A stretch of DNA of 64,000 nucleotides, taken from contig NZ_LT700192.1 of NCBI RefSeq assembly GCF_900155425.1, forward strand, positions 396,215-460,214. Direction: 5' to 3'. The stretch is from Parabacteroides massiliensis (GTDB lineage: Bacteria; Bacteroidota; Bacteroidia; Bacteroidales; Tannerellaceae). The first letter of the stretch is position 1. The number at the start of each line of letters is the position of its first letter. The notes beneath the pieces were generated by a model that had not been told where the DNA came from, did no database searches, and saw only the letters and a list, made by a program, of their open reading frames with translations. Below, piece by piece: positions 45,408 to 55,389 of this stretch. The position numbers and the translations under genes were made by a program.

Positions 45408-46688
45408 CTATATCGCATATAGCGGAAAATTTGTAAGATTACCCTGTACTTTATAAGGCAACATAGAAAATCTCTCCGCATGCAATTCAGGTCTTTTGCC
45501 CAGTAATGCTGTCAACGAATTGGCCCGGACATTTCCTTCTGCCTTCACTTCTATCGGCACCATTTGGGCATTACGTTGAATAACAAAATCCAACTCAAGA
45601 CGCGAATTGTCTGTGTTATGGTAATAAATCGGCGATACGCCCTTACTTTTCATCTGCTGCAATACATACTGTTCAGTCATTCCTCCCTTGTATTCCTTAA
45701 ATATGTCGTTTTTAATCAGGACTTGTGCCGGATCTGTCTTGACCATAGCACCCATAAGCCCCAAATCAACCATATAGAGTTTGAAAGCCGACAGGTCTTC
45801 ATAAATATCAAGCGGAAGCTCCGGTTTGGTGCATCGAGGCACTTTATACAACAACCCGGCATTTAGAAGCCATTGAATTGCCATCTCAAAATCATTGGCT
45901 CTGGCACCTTTTCGCAAAACTCCGTAAATGAATTTCTTGTTTTCTTTAAATAATTGGGAAGGAATGCTGTTCCATACCATTCGGATACGCGGGACCTGTT
46001 CTTTGGGCGCATGTTTTGAGAAGTCAAGATCATAGCCTTGCAAAATCTCCGACTGGATCCTTCTGACTTCCAGCAAGGAATCCGTTTCTACATATTTGAG
46101 TACAACTTCCGGCATACCACCTACATAATAATATTGCCGAAGGAGATCCGTATATTTGTCATGCAGGAGGCTTATCGTTTCAAAATCCCCACTCATAAGC
46201 AATTTACAAGCTTCTTCTTCTCCCTTGGCGACAAGAAACTCTTCAAAAGTCATAGGGAATATATTGATGACATTTACCTTCCCTACGGGATAAGACACAT
46301 CCTGATGAAGGGATATCCCCAAAAGTGAACCCGCCACAGCTATATGATACTTCGGAACCTCCTCTTTAAAATACTTCAAAGATTCCAGTGCTTCCGGGAT
46401 ATCTTGTATCTCATCAAGGACAATAAGCGTATCACCCGGAGTAATGTCAACGGAAGTCATCGCACGCAGACCTCGTAAAATTCTGTCAACATTGAAATCT
46501 TGAGAAAAAAGCTGGTGTGCAAGGTTATTCTTACGGCATACCACATAAGCCTCTTTTTTGTATTCAAGTTTGGCAAACTCATGGAGCAGCCATGTTTTCC
46601 CAACTTGTCGGGCACCATTTAAAATCAGAGGTTTTCTATCCTCACGGTTTTTCCATTCTATAAGTTGTTGCAAAACAAATCTTTTCAT
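45408..46688 (-). CDS. AAA_14/DUF4143 ATPase, second copy
   Basis: A 426-residue protein with Walker A GARQVGKTW at about residue 25, Walker B LIVLDEIQDIP at about residue 90, and AVAGSLLGISLH. The C-terminal DUF4143 part ends with the nuclease-like PIYYHNTDNSRLELDFVIQRNAQMVPIEVK. It is not a close relative of the 36-kb copy. It is directly upstream of rep on the same strand (stop and GTG adjacent), so the two may be co-transcribed. Confidence 0.88.
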   Translation of the reverse strand: MKRFVLQQLIEWKNREDRKPLILNGARQVGKTWLLHEFAKLEYKKEAYVVCRKNNLAHQLFSQDFNVDRILRGLRAMTSVDITPGDTLIVLDEIQDIPEALESLKYFKEEVPKYHIAVAGSLLGISLHQDVSYPVGKVNVINIFPMTFEEFLVAKGEEEACKLLMSGDFETISLLHDKYTDLLRQYYYVGGMPEVVLKYVETDSLLEVRRIQSEILQGYDLDFSKHAPKEQVPRIRMVWNSIPSQLFKENKKFIYGVLRKGARANDFEMAIQWLLNAGLLYKVPRCTKPELPLDIYEDLSAFKLYMVDLGLMGAMVKTDPAQVLIKNDIFKEYKGGMTEQYVLQQMKSKGVSPIYYHNTDNSRLELDFVIQRNAQMVPIEVKAEGNVRANSLTALLGKRPELHAERFSMLPYKVQGNLTNFPLYAI

Positions 46689-46732
46689 CTACAAACAGCA
46701 TTTTATACATATAAAAACAGCGTACAATACAT

Positions 46733-46779
46733 TTATCTGCACTTATTTAAAGCACAAATATACAAAAATAAGCAGATAA
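46733..46779 (-). promoter_or_regulatory. DUF4143-2 promoter with inverted-repeat operator
   Basis: On the minus strand the -7 box TATATTTG covers 46754-46761. It is flanked by TTATCTGC-AC-TTATTT (46733-46748) and AAATAAGCAGATAA (46766-46779), inverted copies differing only by a 2-base insertion. The HTH protein encoded at 46810 is a good candidate ligand. Confidence 0.6.
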
Positions 46780-46809
46780 CAGAAGCAATCTTATACATTT
46801 TTCCGCATT

Positions 46810-47013
46810 TTAACTCTTTAATCCGATAGTTATTTGAAGCCCAAGCGTGTCAAGAATGGAAAGCAATGTTGCCAATTTAGGATTGCCTTCTCCACGCTCG
46901 ATAGCCACCAGCGTATTGATGCCCACGCCTGCCAGTTCGGAGAGTTCCAGCAGATTGACCTTCAAACTCTTCCTGCGCTCTTTAATAATCTTTCCTATCT
47001 CTTTCGTATTCAC
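46810..47013 (-). CDS. HTH regulator of the HipB/antitoxin type
   Basis: A 67-residue XRE protein (GKIIKERRKSLKVNLLELSELAGVGINTLVAIERGEGNPKLATLLSIL). Such short HTH proteins usually precede a HipA-like toxin in Bacteroidales. Here the next gene is the DUF4143 ATPase, with a palindromic operator between. Possibly it is an orphan antitoxin or the regulator of that ATPase. Confidence 0.75.
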   Translation of the reverse strand: MNTKEIGKIIKERRKSLKVNLLELSELAGVGINTLVAIERGEGNPKLATLLSILDTLGLQITIGLKS

Positions 47014-47046
47014 AGTACATTGTGATTTTTCGGCAAAAATGCCAAT

Positions 47047-47211
47047 TTAAAACATTAAAGGGGGAATTTTGACACACCCCCATTCCTTTGTCTGATTGTC
47101 AGCAACATAATACCATCCGTTTTTATTTTTAATCTTGTTGCATCCTAAAATACTTAAAGTAGCAACAAGCAAGACTACCATACTTAAATGAAAAATATAT
47201 CTTTTCTTCAT
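47047..47211 (-). pseudogene. Truncated lipoprotein gene
   Basis: The ATG at 47211 gives MKKRYIFHLSMVVLLVATLSILGC, a lipoprotein signal with lipobox SILGC, then NKIKNKNGWYYVADNQTKEWGC. It is cut at about 47076 where the 20-bp motif AAAGGGGGAATTTTGACACA begins, a candidate IS end also at 20280-20299. Confidence 0.5.
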
Positions 47212-47262
47212 AAATAATCTGTTTGATGATAAATTACAAAATACATTGCTGGATATCATTGC

Positions 47263-48248
47263 TGTCCCATTAAAATCTAAAATTGCTCTTTGAAATATTT
47301 GAAATATAGTTAGTTACGGAGATTTTTCGATTAAACGGATTTCAATTCTCATCTTTGCGGCCTAAAATAGGCTGGCATATGCATAAGGATAAATTCGTCT
47401 TCTCTCAACTGATAGTCTTCTTAAATAGAAATAAGTTCAACTACATCGTTCGTAAGCATGATGGAGACAAGTATGTGAAGCATTTCACTTGCTGGAATCA
47501 ACTGCTTTCTTTGATGTTTGGCCAGCTCTCCAATCGTGAGAGTCTGCGAGACTTGATTGTCGCTCTTGATGCTCACCATTCGAAATGCTATCATTTAGGG
47601 ATGGGTCGGAATGTCTCAAGATCATCCTTGGCGAGAGCCAATCAAGACAGGGACTATCACATTTTTGAGGAATATGCCTACTACTTGGTAAATGAAGCAA
47701 GGCAGAAGCGTGTTACCGATATATTCAAACTCGGAGGAAACGTTTATGCCTTTGATTCAACAACAATTGATTTATGCCTTTCCGTGTTTTGGTGGGCAAA
47801 GTTTCGTAAGAAGAAAGGTGGCATCAAAGTACATACATTGTACGATGTGGAAACGCAGATACCGGCATTCTTCCATATCACCGAAGCTTCCGTACATGAT
47901 TCAAAGGTTATGAATGAAATTCCCTATGAGTCTGGTTCCTACTATATCTTTGACCGTGCTTACAACAACTTCAAGATGTTGTATAGAATTATCAGATAGG
48001 TGCCTATTTGTTGTCAGAGCCAAGAAGAATCTTCAATACAAGCCTATCAAGTGGAAGCGAAGGATGCCCAAAAATGTACTATCGGATATGGCTATCGGGG
48101 TGACTGGATTTTATCCGAAGCAATACTATCCTGAGCCGCTTCGTTTGGTCAGATATTGGGATGAAGAACAGAACCGTGAGTTTGTTTTCTTAACGAATGC
48201 AACACACATTTCCCCTCTTCAAGTTGCCGAACTTTACAAGAATCGCTG
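47263..48248 (+). mobile_element. IS4-family insertion sequence, copy 2 (3'-truncated)
   Basis: Matches copy 1 (31171-32156) over 986 bp without a difference that I noticed, including the frameshift. It then ends abruptly after AAGAATCGCTG, followed by 22 bp and the susC start. The transposase catalytic Glu region and the right end are missing, so it cannot move. It appears to mark a deletion that fused the IS to the susC leader. Confidence 0.9.
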
Positions 48249-48270
48249 TAATAATTAAATCTAAAATTAC

Positions 48271-51200
48271 ATGAAAGCGGTAAAGCTGAGGAAAACAGGA
48301 AGATGGATGGCTGTTGCTTGTGCAATGGTAGCGGCTTCATTTTCTGCCGGAACGGTATTTGCATCGGACTTGCAGAATTGTTATTTGTCTTCCGTACAAG
48401 TGCAAAGCACAACTCTTAGGGAATTGTTCGGTTTAATCGAGCAGCGGTTTAACTATTCATTTTTGATACGCAGTAATGATATCAATTTGGAAGAGCGTGT
48501 GGTGGTCGATTTTGAACGGAAATCAGTGGAAGAGATTTTAAAAAGTGTATTGCGGAATCAGCAAGCTGATTTTATTGTAAATAATAAGCGGATCATTATT
48601 TACAATATCGGTTCTAAGCCTAATCATGGAAAGGCTTCCAAAGAGGTAGGCGTGAGGGAAAGCCAGCAGGTGAGCCACGTCAGCGGTACGGTGATCGATG
48701 CTGTGACCGGTGATCCGGTTATCGGTGCCAGTGTCGTGGAGAAAGGGACGACAAATGGAGGAATTACAGATATTGACGGGAAGTTCAGCATCGAATTAAA
48801 AGGTACACAAAAAATATTGGAAATCTCTTATATTGGTTATGTCAAGCAAAGTATCAAAGTTACATCGGCCGTGTTGGATATCCGGTTGAAAGAAGACACG
48901 CAGACCTTAAGTGAAGTCGTCGTGGTTGGATATGGTGTCCAGAAGAAGGAGAACCTGACGGGAGCCGTCTCTTCTGTCAAAATGGAGGATGCTCTCGGAG
49001 ATAGACCGGTTACGAATGTCGGGACGGCTTTGCAAGGAACGATTCCGGGATTGGTCATTTCGGGAGGTGCTGTCCCTGGACAATCCAAAACATTTAATAT
49101 CAGAGGTACGACCTCTATTAATGGGGGTGGTCCGTTGGTATTGGTAGATAATGTTCCTGCGGATATAGATCTTGTCAATCCGGAAGATATCGAATCTGTT
49201 TCTGTGTTGAAAGATGCGGCTTCGGCTGCTATTTATGGGGCAAGAGGTGCCTTTGGCGTTATTTTGATTACGACGAAAAAAGCAAAGAAAAACAGTCGTT
49301 TACAATTGAACTATAACAATAATTTTGGTTTCATTAAAAGTATCAATCGTCCGGAACAGGCTTCTATTATCGATATTTTGGAAACGCATAAAGCGTATGA
49401 CAATGATGGGAAGTATTTCTCGGAAGGACAAGATTTGGCAAGCTGGATTGGTTATGTGAAGGAGTATAATGCTAACCCATCTGCTTTTCCTGCTAATGGA
49501 ATTTATGTTCCGGAAGGAGAGAATATCTATTATTATTTGAAGGATAATGATCCGCAAGGAGCTGTTTTGGACAAATTCGGTTTTCAGCAGACGCATAATG
49601 TCTCGGCTAGCGGGGGTGGTGAAAAAATTACCTATCGTATTTCTTTAGGATATACAGACAACCAAGGTCCACTGATTACGGACAAGGATAGTTATGACAG
49701 AATCAATATGTCGTCATACGTCAGTGCGGATATTACATCTTGGTTGAACCAGTCTTTGGATGTCCGTTATGCCAACAGCCATCGTTCTTATGTAGAAGCC
49801 GATGCCGGTGTCTATAAAACCAACTTGCCTCGTTTCTATCCACGTGGAGAAATGGTAAGAAGTAATGATCCGGATGGTCCGGCTTATCCGGTCAATACGC
49901 CGGAAAATTATGTCTTGCTAAAAGACCCGGTGAAATATAGAAATGAAAATCCTCGTGTGTTTTCACGTACGTTGCTGAGGCCGCTCAAAGGATTCGAAGG
50001 AGTTTTTGAATATACGTTTGACAAGGCGAGCAAGGATAAGAAAAATTATAGCAGTCCTTTCCAGATGACCAATGACCAGATGGGGGTCTTGTGGTCCAAT
50101 ACTCCGTCTGGGGGACGTTATCGTCAGGATAAGACGTCCATCGATTATAATGCGATCAACACGTATGCAACTTATTCGTTTGATTTGAAAGAGCAACATA
50201 ATTTCAAGGTAATGGCCGGTTATTCTCAGGAATCCCGTAATTATGAATTGGTCTGGGTGCAAAGAGATGAGATGATTAATCCGAATATGCCATCGTTGAG
50301 TGGTGCAACCGGTGAAATTCAAACGAAAGACCAGTTTAAACAATATGCAATCCGGAGTGGTTTTTTCCGGGTGAATTATGACTATTTGGGGCGTTACTTG
50401 GTAGAAGTAAATGGTCGTTATGACGGGTCGTCAAAATTTCCGAAAAATTCTCGTTTTGGATTTTTCCCTTCTTTTTCATTAGGATGGCAGATGGGACAGG
50501 AAAAATGGATGAAATGGAGCGAAGACTGGTTGAACGAATTGAAAGTACGTGGTTCATGGGGACAGGTAGGTAATCAGGCCATTGAAGAATATGCTTATAC
50601 GCCTTTGATGACATCGAAACAAGCATCTTGGGTGGTTGATGGGAAACGCCCGATTACGCTTAATTCTCCGGGATTGGTCAGAAATGATTTTACCTGGGAA
50701 GTTGTTGAAACATTGGATGTCGGATTGGATTTTAAAGCCTTGAATAACCGTTTGGTTGGTACATTTGACTGGTATCAGCGTGACACGAAAGGAATGCTTA
50801 TGCCGGGAGCCGAATTTCCGAGCGTAGTCGGAACAGATGCACCGAAACAGAATGCTGCCGATTTGCGTACGAAAGGTTGGGAAATAGCAATCAACTGGAG
50901 AGACCATATTGGAGACTGGGGTTATAATGTCGGTTTTAATATTTATGATTCTCATTCCGTCATTACAAAATATGAAAATGCGGCTGGACTTTTTTATGAC
51001 CGGAACAGTGCGCAAGATGCAAAGCGCTATCGCGAGGGTATGGATTTAGGTGAAATCTGGGGATATGTTACGGAACGTTATTATACAATCGATGATTTTC
51101 AAGATGGATGGCAAAACGGGATATGGAAATTGAAAGAGGGAGTGACGACTATTAAAGGGAACAACAATATCCGACCGGGCGACATCATGTTCAAAAACTT

Positions 51201-51804
51201 GAGAGATGATCCGGAAAACGAGAGTATCAACCAGATTGATAACGGACGTAATAATATAAACGATCCGGGCGATCGTACCATTATCGGAAATGAAACTCCC
51301 CGTTATCAGTTTGGGGCAACAGCCGGTGTCAATTATAAAGGATTTGACCTTTCCATCTTTTTGCAAGGTACAGGTAAAAGAGATGCTTGGTTGGGGGGTG
51401 ATTTGCGCTTTCCGCTTTCACAGGGAACTTTTGGGACGGTTTATTCGCACCAACTCGATTTTTGGAAACCTGTGGATCCTGAAAATGGGAATTGGAATCC
51501 GGTGAACCCGAATGCGGAATTTCCGCGTTTATATGATGAAGGCAAAAATGCAGGTTCCAACAACCGTATACAGACTAAATATTTGGCTAATGCCTCATAC
51601 GTTCGTCTGAAAAATGTGACGTTGGGATATACGCTGCCTAAAAATTGGATAAATAAGATAAGCTTGGCAAATGTGAAACTTTTCATTTCTGCTGAAAATA
51701 TTTATACTTGGGACAAACTTCCGAAAGGATATGACCCGGAACGTCTGAGTTGGGGATACCCGTTCTATGCAACTTATTCGTTTGGACTTAATGTAACATT
51801 ATAA
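48271..51804 (+). CDS. susC: SusC-like TonB-dependent receptor with STN domain
   Basis: A 1177-residue outer-membrane receptor. After the signal peptide (about residues 1-31) it has an STN domain (about residues 35-110, VQVQSTTLRELFGLIEQ), a carboxypeptidase-regulatory-like domain (about residues 131-215, VSGTVIDAVTGDPVIGASV), a TonB-box-like SEVVVVGYG, the plug (residues about 225-345) and the barrel ending FGLNVTL. STN domains normally signal to a FecR anti-sigma factor. No FecI/FecR genes are nearby. The leader is only 22 bp from a truncated IS4. Confidence 0.95.
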   Translation: MKAVKLRKTGRWMAVACAMVAASFSAGTVFASDLQNCYLSSVQVQSTTLRELFGLIEQRFNYSFLIRSNDINLEERVVVDFERKSVEEILKSVLRNQQADFIVNNKRIIIYNIGSKPNHGKASKEVGVRESQQVSHVSGTVIDAVTGDPVIGASVVEKGTTNGGITDIDGKFSIELKGTQKILEISYIGYVKQSIKVTSAVLDIRLKEDTQTLSEVVVVGYGVQKKENLTGAVSSVKMEDALGDRPVTNVGTALQGTIPGLVISGGAVPGQSKTFNIRGTTSINGGGPLVLVDNVPADIDLVNPEDIESVSVLKDAASAAIYGARGAFGVILITTKKAKKNSRLQLNYNNNFGFIKSINRPEQASIIDILETHKAYDNDGKYFSEGQDLASWIGYVKEYNANPSAFPANGIYVPEGENIYYYLKDNDPQGAVLDKFGFQQTHNVSASGGGEKITYRISLGYTDNQGPLITDKDSYDRINMSSYVSADITSWLNQSLDVRYANSHRSYVEADAGVYKTNLPRFYPRGEMVRSNDPDGPAYPVNTPENYVLLKDPVKYRNENPRVFSRTLLRPLKGFEGVFEYTFDKASKDKKNYSSPFQMTNDQMGVLWSNTPSGGRYRQDKTSIDYNAINTYATYSFDLKEQHNFKVMAGYSQESRNYELVWVQRDEMINPNMPSLSGATGEIQTKDQFKQYAIRSGFFRVNYDYLGRYLVEVNGRYDGSSKFPKNSRFGFFPSFSLGWQMGQEKWMKWSEDWLNELKVRGSWGQVGNQAIEEYAYTPLMTSKQASWVVDGKRPITLNSPGLVRNDFTWEVVETLDVGLDFKALNNRLVGTFDWYQRDTKGMLMPGAEFPSVVGTDAPKQNAADLRTKGWEIAINWRDHIGDWGYNVGFNIYDSHSVITKYENAAGLFYDRNSAQDAKRYREGMDLGEIWGYVTERYYTIDDFQDGWQNGIWKLKEGVTTIKGNNNIRPGDIMFKNLRDDPENESINQIDNGRNNINDPGDRTIIGNETPRYQFGATAGVNYKGFDLSIFLQGTGKRDAWLGGDLRFPLSQGTFGTVYSHQLDFWKPVDPENGNWNPVNPNAEFPRLYDEGKNAGSNNRIQTKYLANASYVRLKNVTLGYTLPKNWINKISLANVKLFISAENIYTWDKLPKGYDPERLSWGYPFYATYSFGLNVTL

Positions 51805-51816
51805 TTTGGAGAAATA

Positions 51817-53727
51817 ATGAAAAAGATATATATAACAACACTGATTGCAGCTTTGTCGTTAGGGGCTTGCAATGATGATTTCTTGGAAAAATATCCGATA
51901 GAATCTCAAACCGAAGCTACGGCTTTTATAACGTATGACAATTTCAAAACGTATGCTTGGTCTTTATATTCGATATTTGACAATGCAGAGAAAATAAACG
52001 GCGTGGATAATAAAAATAACTTTGTACAGTCTTTAATTACGAATTATGGGCGTTACGAGGGAGACTTCATGGCTGGTTATTTGTCGACTTATTCGACGAC
52101 GGAGAACAATCCGTACCGGAACCAAACGGCGACTGCTCCTTCGAGTGGTGGTGGTTGGGATTTTCAGTATTTGCGGAAGATAAATTTGATGATTGATAAT
52201 GTTGACAAGTCGGAAATGTCGGAAGCTGATAAAGGACATTGGCGTTCAGTCGGTTATTTTTTCCATTCTTACAATTATCTGGAACTGGTTTCCCGCTTTG
52301 GGGATGTCCCCTGGATTGACAAGGTCTTAGGTGAATCGGATGTTGATTTGATCTATGGGCCGCGTTCTTCCCGAAAGGAGGTGACGGATAAAATGCTTGA
52401 ACGTCTTCAATATGCCGAAAAGCATATTAAAGTAGATGGAGATGGAGCCAATACGATTAATGTCCATGTCGTACGGACTTTGATGTCTCGTTTTTGTTTG
52501 TTTGAAGGAACTTGGAGAAAGTATCATGGTTTGGGAGATGAAGGAAAATATTTTTCGGAAGCTATACGGGTGTCAGAAGAGTTGATGAAGAACTTTCCGG
52601 CGGTGAATGAAAACTATGATGCCTTGATGTGTAGTGAAGATTTAAGTAAATATGAGGGGATCATTTTATATAAGGAGTATGTTAAGGATATTCTGTTGAA
52701 TTCGGTCGGACATACGGAAAGGACTTCAAGCGGTAAATATGAAATGCACAAAGCAACGGTGGAAATGTACCTTTGTACAGATGGGAAGACTATCTCCAAC
52801 AGTGGTTTGTATGAAGGTGATAAGTCTATGTATGACGAATTTCGAAACCGCGACCGTCGTCTGTTGTTCCAGGTTGTTCCTCCTTATTTTATGAAAGATG
52901 GTGTTAGCCATGATTTTACGCTTAATGGGGCAAAGAACTCGACTGTGTATGATGGAGATGAAGATGTCAATGAATATGCGGAGTTGCTGAAAGAACTGTT
53001 GCCGGCGAATGGTTCCAAGCGTTTGCCTGTTTTCAACTGGTCGGGTACGATGAACTGGATGTCTCCTAATGTGAATGGGCCGGGGCAGGCTCCGCTGGGT
53101 TCTCGTTCGGGCTATTATATGTGGAGGCATTATAATTTGTGGGATGCAAATAGTAATATGGCTGCGGTGAATGTTTGTGACAAACCAATTTTTTACATCG
53201 AAGAAGTGTTGCTTAATTATGCTGAAGCAATGTTTGAAGCAGGGCTGTTTACTCAGTCCGTAGCTGATGCAACCATTAATAAGTTGCGTAAGCGGGCAGG
53301 AGTAGCAGATATGAAGGTTGCAGATATTGATGCCGGCTTCGACCCGAAACGGGATCCGGAAGTTGATCCGGTCTTGTGGGAAATCCGTCGTGAACGTATG
53401 GTTGAATTGATGGGAGAAGGTTTTGGTTTCCAAGATATTCGTAGATGGAAAAGAGGAGCATGGTTTATAAACCGTACACAAATGGGGGTTTATGTGAATA
53501 AGGCCAATTATCGGAATGCAAAGGGAGAGATTGTTCCGGCTTGGCAAAAATTGAAATTGGTAGATCGGGATGGAAACGAGGTAGAGGGAAATGAAGGCTA
53601 TTTGCAGCGTTTTGATAATCCGGTCAAATTGGGAAAAGGTTGGAAAGATCAGTATTATTTGTTTCCTATTCCGTTAAATGACTTATCTTTGAATGACAAT
53701 TTGAATCAAAATCCGGGTTGGAATTAA
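51817..53727 (+). CDS. susD: SusD-like glycan-binding lipoprotein
   Basis: A 636-residue surface lipoprotein starting MKKIYITTLIAALSLGAC with lipobox LGAC, followed by the SusD N-terminal NDDFLEKYPIESQTEATAF and C-terminal WEIRRERMVELMGEGFGFQDIRRWKRG. It pairs with SusC as the lid that hands glycan to the barrel. It is 12 bp downstream of susC. An IS inserted right after its stop codon. Confidence 0.95.
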   Translation: MKKIYITTLIAALSLGACNDDFLEKYPIESQTEATAFITYDNFKTYAWSLYSIFDNAEKINGVDNKNNFVQSLITNYGRYEGDFMAGYLSTYSTTENNPYRNQTATAPSSGGGWDFQYLRKINLMIDNVDKSEMSEADKGHWRSVGYFFHSYNYLELVSRFGDVPWIDKVLGESDVDLIYGPRSSRKEVTDKMLERLQYAEKHIKVDGDGANTINVHVVRTLMSRFCLFEGTWRKYHGLGDEGKYFSEAIRVSEELMKNFPAVNENYDALMCSEDLSKYEGIILYKEYVKDILLNSVGHTERTSSGKYEMHKATVEMYLCTDGKTISNSGLYEGDKSMYDEFRNRDRRLLFQVVPPYFMKDGVSHDFTLNGAKNSTVYDGDEDVNEYAELLKELLPANGSKRLPVFNWSGTMNWMSPNVNGPGQAPLGSRSGYYMWRHYNLWDANSNMAAVNVCDKPIFYIEEVLLNYAEAMFEAGLFTQSVADATINKLRKRAGVADMKVADIDAGFDPKRDPEVDPVLWEIRRERMVELMGEGFGFQDIRRWKRGAWFINRTQMGVYVNKANYRNAKGEIVPAWQKLKLVDRDGNEVEGNEGYLQRFDNPVKLGKGWKDQYYLFPIPLNDLSLNDNLNQNPGWN

Positions 53728-54993
53728 TGCAAGAAAATGAAATAAGATGCAATAGTTCGTTAAAAATTCGCCACGCCTAAGCGGCTCTGGCAGTAAATAA
53801 AAGAGTTCTTTGAAAAGTTTGTCAATAACTTGCGGGTCTGGGCTAATCCCAAACACGCAAATAAATCGTTCAAGCATATAAGCATTGTGTATGAAAGACT
53901 TGCAGGAGGATATGGAATAGGTTATTCCGAGCCTCTTACATGCCGCTTTGGTCAAGTTGACAGCAGCAAGCGATGCATTGAAGTGAAAATCCAACTTTCT
54001 GAAGTCGGTTGACTGACAGTTGGTGATTCCTGCATGCTGCTTGCCATCTCTAAAGCAAAATTCCAATTGGAACCTGGTTTTGTAATAATCCAGAACCTCC
54101 CGCCCATCCATCGAATCGTCTGTAGAGAAGTAAAGCTGCCACTTGTCTGTCCTCCCGTCCATCGGATACCAGATGGCTAAGGAAACATACCTTTTGAGAG
54201 CTTTTGCATATACCCTCAATCCGTATAGCTTTCCTTTGTTGACCTCGTATTCCTTGCACCGGGTCAGATCCAGATTGGCAAAGTCGATTCTTCCGTCAAA
54301 CCACTTTGGATGGCCACGTTTTCCTGTTTTCTGCTCCAATGTCGGATAGTATAGGATTACGTCATTCCGAAAGCGGCTGATGACATGGAAATCGTTCTCA
54401 CACATAGGCGTTATGAAAGTTTCCTTGGAAAAGAATGCGTCTGCAACCACCGTTCTTGATATGTTCTGTATCTTGTCTTTTCTACTGATAAGATAGCTGC
54501 TGTACCAGTCAACGAGGTTCTTGTCCATATTATCCAAGGTTTTACAATCCGGCGTCTGAATGGAACCTAAAGTCATGCATTCATGGTTGTCGATGTCAAT
54601 GACACCGATGCCCATGATTTCCAATCCACGCTTGTACTCTCCTGCACAACCAGACCAGAAGTAACCTATCCAAGGTGTCTTCTTGCCTGATTTGGGGATA
54701 TAGGAAGGATCAATGGCGATGGCTTTTCTTTTGCCTGTGAGATGCTTGCTGATGATAGATCCGTTGAACGCAAACCAGTCGAAAGTTTCATGCTTAAAAA
54801 GGTTACGATAAGTCTGTTCTGAGAAACAGCCATATCTGCCCAATTGAAGGAAATTTATACGATTTGGGATGGCCATGAATAATTTCATGGTGTCCATGAA
54901 CGCTTTTTCAAAAGGTTTGTGTATATTCGCTACTGATTTGAGAGCCGACAGGCACTCAGATTGGTATTGCATAAGGAGTGTTTCTTTAGTCAT
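53683..54993 (-). CDS. IS4-family transposase, reading past the IS end
   Basis: A 436-residue DDE transposase with AIDPSYIPKSGKKT (D), VVADAFFSKETF (D) and YYKTRFQLEFCFRDGKQHAG (Y-R-E-K signature). The last 14 or so residues (LIPTRILIQIVIQR) are translated from the antisense of susD, since no stop is present before the IS edge. Otherwise the gene appears intact and potentially active. Confidence 0.88.
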   Translation of the reverse strand: MTKETLLMQYQSECLSALKSVANIHKPFEKAFMDTMKLFMAIPNRINFLQLGRYGCFSEQTYRNLFKHETFDWFAFNGSIISKHLTGKRKAIAIDPSYIPKSGKKTPWIGYFWSGCAGEYKRGLEIMGIGVIDIDNHECMTLGSIQTPDCKTLDNMDKNLVDWYSSYLISRKDKIQNISRTVVADAFFSKETFITPMCENDFHVISRFRNDVILYYPTLEQKTGKRGHPKWFDGRIDFANLDLTRCKEYEVNKGKLYGLRVYAKALKRYVSLAIWYPMDGRTDKWQLYFSTDDSMDGREVLDYYKTRFQLEFCFRDGKQHAGITNCQSTDFRKLDFHFNASLAAVNLTKAACKRLGITYSISSCKSFIHNAYMLERFICVFGISPDPQVIDKLFKELFYLLPEPLRRGEFLTNYCILFHFLALIPTRILIQIVIQR

Positions 54994-55057
54994 AATCAGA
55001 AGAGTTCAGAGACTTCTAATTTACTAAAAAACAACGAATTATGCAATACTTTTTCAT
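53731..55057 (-). mobile_element. IS4-family insertion sequence next to susD
   Basis: Approximate ends. Left sequence GATGCAATAGTTCGTT and right-end reverse complement TTGCATAATTCGTT form imperfect inverted repeats of about 28 bp, starting near 53731 and ending near 55057. The insertion is 3 bp after the susD stop. A clear target duplication was not found by eye. Confidence 0.65.
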
Positions 55058-55389
55058 CTTTATTATCAGCAGGTTAGCTCTCTTTTTTTAGCACATTTCT
55101 TCATGCTTAAACATTCGTTTTTGACAACATTTCAATGACCTCTTTAGTGTTTTCGAACCAGCTTTTGCCGGTTCTATTGTTTAACATTTAATTTTTCGGT
55201 AAAAATTTACCGAAGTATTGATTTAATGTAACTAATAATTTATATATAGAAAGACAATAGAATTTTTTCTTCATACCGAAGAAAAAATATGTTATACAAC
55301 ATGATTGCATCTCTGAAACTATATTTTAGACCGATCCCCAAAATGAAAAGAGACAGGATGTAAGTTTCTGTGATACTTTATCTCAAATT
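55058..55389. other. No gene; two hairpins
   Basis: AT-rich spacer with no supported ORF. It has GAACC-N10-GGTTC at 55155-55174 and a perfect TTCGGTAAA-AATTTACCGAA-type hairpin at 55195-55214. The second may be a terminator for susCD that was separated from the operon by the IS. Confidence 0.4.
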
